Notes under the pieces: model-generated | Seen by the model: only the letters and a program-made list of their open reading frames with translations | Database searches by the model: none | Told to the model about the DNA's origin: nothing | Made by a program: the position numbers and the translations under genes | Source: JBJEXX01 sp051886215 | Lineage (GTDB): Bacteria > Bacillota_I > Bacilli_A > RF39 > UBA660 | DNA: 8,689 nucleotides | Assembly (NCBI GenBank): GCA_051886215.1 | Contig: JBJEXX010000091.1 | Coordinates: forward strand, 1-8,689 | Direction of reading: 5' to 3' | In this document: positions 1-4,644 of the stretch, piece after piece | How the letters are laid out: every line of letters begins with the position of its first letter | Numbering within the stretch: position 1 is the stretch's first letter

Positions 1-68
1 TTTTCTCTTTTTTTATGTTTTAATAATTATTCCCACATCTAGTTTACTACATCAACCATGAGTGATTT

Positions 69-97
69 TTGACAATAGCAATAATTTATGCTATTAT
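69..97 (+). promoter_or_regulatory. Promoter of the putative antitoxin RNA
   Basis: A consensus sigma-A promoter is visible: TTGACA at 69-74, a 17-base spacer and TATTAT at 92-97. It predicts a start near 104. No open reading frame with a ribosome site follows before the terminator at 185-216, so it seems to drive a short non-coding RNA. Confidence 0.75.
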
Positions 98-103
98 TAG
101 TAT

Positions 104-217
104 GTAAGCAAGAAAACTTGCATAAAATTAAAAAGAGGAACATTCAATTCTGTAAGTGAATGTCGTCTCTAATAATATAGGTTTGACACTCTATACTGAA
201 GAGTGTCTATTTTTTTA
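104..217 (+). ncRNA. Putative antitoxin small RNA of a type I toxin-antitoxin locus
   Basis: This transcript of about 110 bases is inferred from a consensus promoter (69-97) and an intrinsic terminator (185-216); the 3' end is approximate. It begins with a small hairpin (GCAAG 108-112, CTTGC 117-121) and continues with a larger one (ACATTCA 140-146 with TGAATGT 157-163, flanked by AGAG 134-137 and CTCT 167-170). It runs convergently into the 3' end of the small peptide gene at 207-299 and overlaps it by about ten bases. If the peptide mRNA reads past the shared hairpin, the overlap covers the whole RNA. This layout matches TxpA/RatA, BsrG/SR4 and Fst (par) loci. The antitoxin role is inferred; a 3'-UTR-derived or unrelated regulatory RNA is the alternative. 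Confidence 0.6.
185..216 (+). terminator. Intrinsic terminator shared by the convergent RNA and peptide gene
   Basis: GACACTCT (185-192) pairs with AGAGTGTC (200-207) around a 7-base loop, followed by TA and seven T residues (210-216). It is a strong terminator for the plus-strand RNA. On the minus strand the same hairpin begins right after the peptide stop codon but is followed by AAACC rather than U, so it would end that transcript poorly. Sharing one hairpin between convergent toxin and antitoxin RNAs is a feature of Fst-type loci. Confidence 0.8.
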
Positions 218-299
218 TTGCTAACACCAGTAAGGTAGAAAGTAACAAAATGATAGCAATGAGCTTTAGAACTTTTACAATAAAAGTCTTAGTTTTCAT
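207..299 (-). CDS. Small hydrophobic membrane peptide, putative type I toxin (30 aa)
   Basis: ATG at 299-297 opens a 30-codon frame ending in TAG at 209-207. The peptide is basic at its start (MKTK, then K9 and K12), has one uninterrupted hydrophobic stretch at about residues 13-28 (rich in Leu, Ile, Val and Ala), and ends in KK. This is the shape of a single-span membrane toxin. The ribosome site GGGAGGT (minus, 314-308) lies 8 bases before the ATG and is near-perfect. A minus-strand promoter lies at 395-366. The convergent RNA at 104-217 overlaps its 3' end. The layout resembles Fst, TxpA and BsrG systems, but I do not recognise the peptide sequence as any of those families, so the toxin role rests on layout and peptide shape. 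A small membrane protein of other function is possible. Confidence 0.65.
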   Translation of the reverse strand: MKTKTFIVKVLKLIAIILLLSTLLVLAIKK

Positions 300-307
300 T
301 AATATCT

Positions 308-334
308 ACCTCCCTTCTTTTACAAGATTGGAGG
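308..334 (-). promoter_or_regulatory. Ribosome site and complementary anti-SD in the peptide mRNA leader
   Basis: In the predicted 60-base 5' leader, CCTCC (minus, 334-330) can pair with the GGAGG of the ribosome site (minus, within 313-308) across about 15 bases. Closing it would mask the start of translation. Type I toxin mRNAs commonly keep their ribosome site in such a structure. The pairing is short (5 base pairs), so its strength is uncertain. Confidence 0.4.
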
Positions 335-365
335 ACGACACTCAACAATTAAATGTTCCAAAAAT

Positions 366-395
366 ATTATAACAAATGTTCGGTGGTGTGTTCAA
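366..395 (-). promoter_or_regulatory. Promoter of the small peptide gene
   Basis: On the minus strand TTGAAC (395-390) is followed after 18 bases by TATAAT (371-366), with an extended -10 element (TGT just upstream). The predicted start is near 359, giving an mRNA that begins GGAAC about 60 bases before the ATG. Confidence 0.75.
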
Positions 396-397
396 TA

Positions 398-420
398 AAA
401 ATATAAAAGAATTATATTTT
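398..420. repeat. Perfect 9-bp inverted repeat upstream of the peptide promoter
   Basis: AAAATATAA (398-406) and TTATATTTT (412-420) are separated by 5 bases. The repeat lies just outside the -35 of the minus-strand peptide promoter and about 65 bases before the promoter of the WYL regulator. It could be an operator or an AT-rich UP element. In DNA this AT-rich it could also be chance. Confidence 0.35.
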
Positions 421-483
421 AATTTGTTATTTTAGGTTTGAAGTATTCTTAGGTTCAACTATTAGATTATTAGTAGAATAATA

Positions 484-492
484 TGTTATAAT
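484..492 (+). promoter_or_regulatory. Extended -10 promoter of the WYL-SIS-Ham1 operon
   Basis: TGT followed by TATAAT (487-492) forms an extended -10 element. No good -35 is seen at the usual spacing (TTAGAT at 462-467 is weak), as extended -10 promoters allow. Transcription would start near 499, giving an extremely short leader before the ribosome site at 501-506. Confidence 0.55.
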
Positions 493-514
493 AAATAACT
501 AAGAGGTGATTAAT

Positions 515-1114
515 ATGTCTAAAATATCTAATGCTATAAGTATGCTTAATTTATTATCAACAGGACGTAAATATAGTATAAAAGAATTAGCGGATATTTT
601 AGAGGTTACACCTAGAATGGTAAGAGTATATAAAGATGAATTAGAAAAAGCTGGTATCTACATTGATACTATTATGGGACCTTATGGAGGATATGTTTTA
701 AATCAAACAATCCGTACACCTGAAAGAAAATTTAAAAAAGAAGATTATGAAATATTAAGCACTTATATAGATTTATTAAATACTGAAGATAAAGAAAAAA
801 TAATTATTTTAAAAGATAAAATAAGAGGTATATATATAGATAGTAAACAAGAACAAAAAGAATTAAGTTTGGATAGTAATATTAAAAATAAATATAACAT
901 ATTGACTCGCGCTATTAGAGAACATAGAAAAGTTAAAATATTATATTATTCTTATAATAAAGGAGAAATGGAAAGAATTATTCATCCTTTGGAAATGTTT
1001 TTATATAAAAATGGTTGGTTTTGTGCTGCTTATTGTGAATTGAGAAAAGATATGCGTCATTTTGAATTAAAAAGAATTAGAAAAATAGAATTACTTAAAA
1101 ATAAATTTGAGTAG
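515..1114 (+). CDS. HTH-WYL transcriptional regulator, short form (199 aa)
   Basis: Residues 1-60 form a winged helix of the DeoR/HTH_11 type: a helix pair SIKELADILEVTPRMVRVYK and a wing ending GPYGGYVL. Residues 125-199 match a WYL domain: the RKVKILYY strand, RIIHPLEMFLYKNGWF, then RHFELKRIRKI. The name-giving W-Y-L reads W-F-C here. YafY-type regulators are usually about 300 residues; this one stops after WYL and lacks the C-terminal WCX extension. A GTG at 506 is in frame, but it overlaps the ribosome site AAGAGG (501-506). That site sits 8 bases before the ATG at 515, so 515 is the start. WYL domains bind ligands, some nucleic-acid-like, and often control phage-defence or DNA-repair genes. 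Here it leads an operon with SIS and Ham1 proteins and probably controls it. Fold confidence is high; the ligand is unknown. Confidence 0.85.
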   Translation: MSKISNAISMLNLLSTGRKYSIKELADILEVTPRMVRVYKDELEKAGIYIDTIMGPYGGYVLNQTIRTPERKFKKEDYEILSTYIDLLNTEDKEKIIILKDKIRGIYIDSKQEQKELSLDSNIKNKYNILTRAIREHRKVKILYYSYNKGEMERIIHPLEMFLYKNGWFCAAYCELRKDMRHFELKRIRKIELLKNKFE

Positions 1115-1121
1115 ACGATAT

Positions 1122-1161
1122 ACTTCCTACTAAAATGATAATATTGTTTTAGAAAGGAAGT
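1122..1161 (+). promoter_or_regulatory. Long hairpin covering the ribosome site of the SIS gene
   Basis: ACTTCCT (1122-1128) pairs with AGGAAGT (1155-1161), and CTAAAA (1130-1135) pairs with TTTTAG (1147-1152). This gives 13 base pairs with one small internal loop and an 11-base apical loop. The 3' arm contains AGGAAG, the ribosome site for the ATG at 1168. Closing the hairpin would hide the start of the SIS gene. It could also act as a weak attenuator (TTTTATT follows) or, as DNA, as an operator. Confidence 0.6.
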
Positions 1162-1167
1162 TTTATT

Positions 1168-2085
1168 ATGAAAGAAAATATGTTTGAAAATTTTGAAAAA
1201 TTAGAAATGAGAGTACTAGATTCTTTAGAAAAAACGGATTTAGAAAATATTAATAAAATATTAAAAAGTATTTCTGAACCAACTTTAACTACTGGAGTAG
1301 GTGGCTCAAGTGTTGTAAGTAATTTTTTATCTAAAGTTTTAAATACAAAAAATAATATAATTTGTGAAAATACAACATTTAGAGATTTAAACTATAAGAA
1401 TCTTAATAATTATAAAAATATAATAACTTGTAGTTATGGAGGAAGGAACCATGGGGTTAATATGGCTTTAAAAAATAATTTAAATCACTATTTATTATCT
1501 AGAAATACTTTAGAAAATTATATAAATATAAAATATGAAACTACAGATATTGATAAGAGTTTTATTTCTTTATCCGCTACTTTAATACCTCTTTCTATTA
1601 TTTTAATGTATTATACTGATAATGATTTAAATTTAATAAAAGAAATATTACAACAAAAAGAAGAATTTAAAAATTTAAATGATCTTAATAATTGGGAAGT
1701 ATTATCAGGACATGATACTAATACAGCTCATAGTTTTTTAGAATCAACTATGGTAGAGTCAGGATTTTCTAATGTAGTAGTTCATGATAAATATGAATAT
1801 TGTCATGGAAGAAGTAATTTAAATTATAATTATCATAATAACTTAATATTTTTTAATAATACTAATGAACTGGATTTATTATATCAAAAAGAATTACCTA
1901 AATATTATGATAATATAATTGAATTTAATAAAAAATATGGAGATGATATCATAAATGATTATTATTTAACATATCAATCTATGCTTTTAATGAAAGATTT
2001 AGCTAAAGAAAAAAATATAGATTTATGTAATATTAATTATTCATCTATAGTAAAAAAAATATATTTTTATAAAGGAGAAATGTAA
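1168..2085 (+). CDS. Divergent SIS-domain (sugar isomerase-like) protein (305 aa)
   Basis: The sequence shows the layout of one sugar-isomerase (SIS) fold. A glycine-rich first strand and loop lies at 41-54 (TTGVGGSSVV). A second phosphate-loop-like segment follows at 86-97 (ITCSYGGRNHGV), where SIS proteins have Ser-x-Ser-Gly. At 191-217 a helix containing E197 runs into HDKYEYCHGRSN, placed like the Glu and His-Gly residues of phosphosugar isomerases such as GlmS and AgaS. The best-known SIS consensus is only partly kept, so substrate and activity cannot be named; an isomerase or binding protein for a phosphosugar or sugar nucleotide is inferred. No membrane span or signal peptide is seen, so it is probably cytoplasmic. 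The ribosome site AGGAAG is 7 bases upstream and lies within the hairpin at 1122-1161. The stop codon overlaps the next start by one base, which indicates translational coupling to the Ham1 gene. Confidence 0.65.
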   Translation: MKENMFENFEKLEMRVLDSLEKTDLENINKILKSISEPTLTTGVGGSSVVSNFLSKVLNTKNNIICENTTFRDLNYKNLNNYKNIITCSYGGRNHGVNMALKNNLNHYLLSRNTLENYINIKYETTDIDKSFISLSATLIPLSIILMYYTDNDLNLIKEILQQKEEFKNLNDLNNWEVLSGHDTNTAHSFLESTMVESGFSNVVVHDKYEYCHGRSNLNYNYHNNLIFFNNTNELDLLYQKELPKYYDNIIEFNKKYGDDIINDYYLTYQSMLLMKDLAKEKNIDLCNINYSSIVKKIYFYKGEM

Positions 2086-2702
2086 TGGAAAATTTAACTT
2101 ATGTAACTAGTAATTATGGAAAATATATTCAAGTTAAAAAACAGTTTGAACAAAATAAATTAGATATATATTATTTTAAATATGAATTAGACGAACCTGA
2201 TATAAATGATATTAAATTTATATCAAAACAAAAAGCAATACAAGCATATAATTTATTAAAAAGTCCGGTCTTTGTTGCGGATTCTGGTTTTTATATAAAA
2301 AATTATCCTAATAATCCTAATTATCCTGGAGCGTTTGTAAAAAGAAGTCAGGTTTCTAATGATATAGAAAATTTATTAGAAGTAATGAAAGAGGCAAATG
2401 ATAGAGAGTGTTATTTTTTAGATTGTTTAACATATTATGATGGTAATCAATTACAACAGTTTTTTGGAAAAAGTGAGGGAACTTTAGCTTATGAAAAAAA
2501 AGGGAATTTAAATGATAAAGCAAAATCAAATTTATGGTATGTATTTATTCCTAAAAATTGTTCTAAAACTTTAGCGCAAATGACTGATTACGAAAGAGAT
2601 AATAGGAAAGATGATAGAACAAGCGCTACATTGGAATTTATAAATTGGTATAAAAAAGAAAAGATAAATTATAAAGATATTAAAAAGAAAACTTTAACTT
2701 GA
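2085..2702 (+). CDS. Divergent Ham1/ITPase-family nucleoside triphosphate pyrophosphatase (205 aa)
   Basis: The Ham1/RdgB fold is recognisable in order: T-S-N-x-G-K at 8-13 (triphosphate binding), ADSGFYI at 65-71 with D66 as the likely metal-binding catalytic acid, YPGAFVK at 80-86, GKSEG at 128-132, and a C-terminal segment KTLAQM...ATLEF at 161-185. Length fits the family (about 190-205). RdgB enzymes hydrolyse dITP, XTP and related nucleotides to monophosphate and pyrophosphate. The base-recognition parts are altered: the usual F-G-Y-D-P loop reads NLWYVFIP at 149-156, and the S-H-R motif near the end is replaced by DDRTSA (176-181), without the histidine. Base specificity may therefore differ from housekeeping ITPases. 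Ribosome site AAAGGAG (2071-2077) lies inside the SIS gene, 7 bases before the ATG. The stop is TGA, and no convincing terminator follows before the next promoter. Confidence 0.8.
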   Translation: MENLTYVTSNYGKYIQVKKQFEQNKLDIYYFKYELDEPDINDIKFISKQKAIQAYNLLKSPVFVADSGFYIKNYPNNPNYPGAFVKRSQVSNDIENLLEVMKEANDRECYFLDCLTYYDGNQLQQFFGKSEGTLAYEKKGNLNDKAKSNLWYVFIPKNCSKTLAQMTDYERDNRKDDRTSATLEFINWYKKEKINYKDIKKKTLT

Positions 2703-2713
2703 ATTTTATATAG

Positions 2714-2742
2714 TTGACATTAAATAATATTTTTGTTAAATT
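2714..2742 (+). promoter_or_regulatory. Promoter of the ABC-F leader and gene
   Basis: TTGACA (2714-2719) and TAAATT (2737-2742) have a 17-base spacer, with TG one base upstream of the -10 (extended element). The predicted start is near 2749, just before the ribosome site of the leader peptide. The mRNA leader to the ABC-F start is about 170 bases. Confidence 0.75.
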
Positions 2743-2760
2743 AATCTTGGGAGTGATATT

Positions 2761-2817
2761 ATGTTATATATTAATTATGTACTTACATATAAAGTAAATA
2801 TCACACCTAACATCTAA
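2761..2817 (+). CDS. Regulatory leader peptide of the ABC-F gene (18 aa)
   Basis: ATG at 2761 opens an 18-codon frame, MLYINYVLTYKVNITPNI, ending at TAA 2815-2817. GGGAGTGAT directly upstream is a good ribosome site. The last six codons, including the stop, overlap the 5' arm of the terminator hairpin at 2801-2845. A ribosome stalled near the end of this peptide would therefore stop that hairpin from forming. This is the classic arrangement of drug-inducible attenuators, known for ABC-F, Erm and Cat genes. The peptide has no other evident role. Which antibiotic would stall it cannot be told from the sequence. Confidence 0.7.
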   Translation: MLYINYVLTYKVNITPNI

Positions 2818-2851
2818 AAAAATGAAAAAATAGATGTAGGTGTGAGTTTTT
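2801..2851 (+). terminator. Attenuator terminator 1 in the ABC-F leader
   Basis: TCACACCTA plus CATCTA (2801-2816, one bulged A) pairs with TAGATGTAGGTGTGA (2831-2845), about 15 base pairs, followed by five T residues (2847-2851). It lies upstream of the ABC-F gene and downstream of its promoter, so it must be bypassed for expression. Its 5' arm is the end of the leader peptide reading frame. Confidence 0.8.
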
Positions 2852-2866
2852 ATCGTGCCTGCATCT
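2832..2866 (+). promoter_or_regulatory. Antiterminator helix competing with terminator 1
   Basis: The 3' arm of terminator 1, AGATGTAGGTGTG (2832-2844), can instead pair with CGTGCCTGCATCT (2854-2866). This gives 13 consecutive pairs including several G-U pairs, and the terminator's U-run falls in the loop. This helix and terminator 1 are mutually exclusive. It would form if a ribosome occupied 2801-2816. Confidence 0.6.
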
Positions 2867-2888
2867 CGTATAAGACTATACGGATGTA
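2860..2888 (+). promoter_or_regulatory. Second alternative helix, competing with terminator 2
   Basis: TGCATC (2860-2865) and CGTATA (2867-2872) can pair with GATGTA (2883-2888) and TATACG (2877-2882) respectively, with one bulged T and an AGAC loop. The helix excludes both the antiterminator at 2832-2866 and terminator 2 at 2872-2895. Its biological role is inferred only from this overlap. Confidence 0.4.
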
Positions 2889-2906
2889 TAGTCTTTTATT
2901 ATTTTT
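2872..2906 (+). terminator. Attenuator terminator 2 in the ABC-F leader
   Basis: AAGACTATAC (2872-2881) and GTATAGTCTT (2886-2895) form a perfect 10-bp stem with a GGAT loop, followed by the U-rich TTATTATTTTT (2896-2906). It ends just before the ABC-F ribosome site (AAAGG, 2907-2911). Confidence 0.7.
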
Positions 2907-2921
2907 AAAGGATGTGATAAT

Positions 2922-4532
2922 ATGATGGATATAAATTTAAATAAAATAACTAAAAATTTTGGAGAAAATTTAGTTTTAAATGATATCAATTTAAATATAC
3001 AAGAAAAAGATAAAATAGCTATAATAGGTGAAAATGGTAGTGGAAAGACAACATTACTTAATATAATCGCAGGTACAATAACAGAAGATACAGGAAAAGT
3101 TTCAATAAGAAAAGACGCAACTATAGGTTATTTAAGACAAAATATAGAAAATGAAAACGATTCATTAACAGTAAAAGATGTATTATATAATGGTGTTCAA
3201 AATATTATTAATTTAAAAGAAAAATTAGAAAGATTAGAACAGAAACTAACAACAGCATCTAATAATTTAGATGATATTATTTTAAAATATACCAAAGTAC
3301 AACAACAATTTATAGATATTGGTGGTTATGAAATAGATATAAAAATTGAAAAAATAGTTAGTGGATTTAAAATAGATAAAAATTTATACAATAGAAAATT
3401 TAATACCTTATCAGGTGGAGAAAAGACTCTTATTACTTTTGCTTCTATTATTATTTCAAATCCCGATATATTACTTCTTGATGAACCAACTAATCACTTG
3501 GATATAGAAACTTTAGAATGGTTAGAAAAGTATTTGGCTTCATATAAAGGGACTATAATATTAGTATCTCATGATAGATATTTTATTGATAAAGTTACTA
3601 ATAAAATAGTATCACTTGAAAATGGTAAGATAGAAATATTTAATGGTAACTATAGTTATTATATAGAAGAAAATGATAAAAGAATTTTAAATGAATTTAA
3701 AAAATATAAAGATCAACAAAAATTAATAGAAGCTATGAAAAAGAAAATAAAACAACTTCAAGAATTTGGTAGATTAGCATTTCCTGGAGGAGGACCATTT
3801 TTTAGACGGGCAGAAAATATTAAAAAAAGATTAGAAAAATTAGAAAAACTTTCTAAACCCAAAGAAGAAAAGAAGATTCCTTTAAGTTTTTCTAATTCCA
3901 AGAGAAGTAGTAATGTAGTACTTGATTTAAATGATATAAATATAGAATATCCAAATAAGAAGATTTTAGAACATGCAAGTATGAAAATTAATTATCAAGA
4001 AAAAGTTTGTTTAATAGGAAATAATGGATGCGGAAAAACATCTTTATTAAAATATTTATTAAATGAAAAGTTATTTTCTTCTAGTGTTTCAATAGGATAT
4101 ATACCTCAAGAAATTTATTTTGATAATATGAATAGAACTATTTATGAAGAAGCAAGAAAATATTTTGAAGGAGAAGAACACCATTTAAGAAGTGCATTAT
4201 GTAAATTTTACTTTTTTAAAGAAGATATAAATAAAAAATTATCAGTTCTATCAGGTGGTGAAAAAGTAAGATTAAAGTTATTCTGTTTAATGCAAAAAGA
4301 TTTTAATTTACTTATTTTAGATGAACCTACTAATCATATAGATATAGAAACTAGAGAGATTTTAGAAAAAACATTACAAGAATATAATGGTACTGTATTA
4401 TTCATTTCTCATGATAGATATTTTATAAATAATTTAGCTACTAAAATAATTTATTTTGATAATAAAAAGTTAAGGTATTTAATTGAAAATTATGATTATT
4501 ACAAAAATAATAAACATAAATATATGTCTTAA
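2922..4532 (+). CDS. ABC-F ATPase, probable ribosome-protection (antibiotic resistance) type (536 aa)
   Basis: Two ABC ATPase domains lie in one chain with no membrane segment, which defines ABC-F. Domain 1 has Walker A GENGSGKT (36-43), LSGGE (163-167), LLLDEPTNHLD (184-194) and SHDRY (216-220). Domain 2 has GNNGCGKT (366-373), LSGGE (443-447), LILDEPTNHID (464-474) and SHDRY (496-500). All catalytic residues are present. The linker (about 243-330) is a charged two-helix arm with a Gly/Pro/Phe-rich tip, FGRLAFPGGGPFF (282-294). This is the part that reaches the peptidyl-transferase centre in resistance ABC-Fs such as Vga, Lsa and VmlR. Such proteins bind the ribosomal E site and dislodge PTC- or exit-tunnel-binding drugs. 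The leader-peptide attenuator upstream supports the resistance subclass over housekeeping EttA/Uup-like factors. Two adjacent ATGs exist (2922, 2925); the AAAGG ribosome site suits the first better. The exact subfamily and drug range are not recognisable. Confidence 0.88.
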   Translation: MMDINLNKITKNFGENLVLNDINLNIQEKDKIAIIGENGSGKTTLLNIIAGTITEDTGKVSIRKDATIGYLRQNIENENDSLTVKDVLYNGVQNIINLKEKLERLEQKLTTASNNLDDIILKYTKVQQQFIDIGGYEIDIKIEKIVSGFKIDKNLYNRKFNTLSGGEKTLITFASIIISNPDILLLDEPTNHLDIETLEWLEKYLASYKGTIILVSHDRYFIDKVTNKIVSLENGKIEIFNGNYSYYIEENDKRILNEFKKYKDQQKLIEAMKKKIKQLQEFGRLAFPGGGPFFRRAENIKKRLEKLEKLSKPKEEKKIPLSFSNSKRSSNVVLDLNDINIEYPNKKILEHASMKINYQEKVCLIGNNGCGKTSLLKYLLNEKLFSSSVSIGYIPQEIYFDNMNRTIYEEARKYFEGEEHHLRSALCKFYFFKEDINKKLSVLSGGEKVRLKLFCLMQKDFNLLILDEPTNHIDIETREILEKTLQEYNGTVLFISHDRYFINNLATKIIYFDNKKLRYLIENYDYYKNNKHKYMS

Positions 4533-4613
4533 GTATATAATTGTACAAGTGTAAAAAAATGTAAAATAAAATAAAAAATAAATAAAATTCATAACAATAA
4601 TTTTTTTTCATAG

Positions 4614-4619
4614 TATAAT
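4614..4619 (+). promoter_or_regulatory. Probable -10 box of mraY
   Basis: TATAAT at 4614-4619 lies 25 bases before the mraY start, at the end of a 112-base gap without any clear terminator for the ABC-F gene. A -35 is poor (TTCATA at 4588-4593 is 20 bases away), so some mraY transcription may also come from read-through. Confidence 0.5.
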
Positions 4620-4644
4620 TATGTAACAGGAAAGAGGTTTTTAT

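Noticed and set aside
1..60. Gene end or small ORF at the left edge
   Set aside because: Both strands give only very short frames with no ribosome site; I see no supported feature before the promoter at 69.
506..514. Upstream GTG start for the WYL regulator
   Set aside because: The GTG overlaps the AAGAGG ribosome site itself, while the ATG at 515 has ideal spacing and GGTGAT-type context shared with neighbouring genes.
2700..2702. Possible use of TGA as tryptophan, given the Mollicutes-like composition
   Set aside because: The Ham1 gene ends naturally at this TGA with a typical family length, and all tryptophans I checked use TGG, so the standard code is favoured, although one stop is thin evidence.
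4533..4613. Terminator after the ABC-F gene
   Set aside because: The gap has A-runs and a small TTGTACAA palindrome but no stem followed by a T-run, so no terminator is called.
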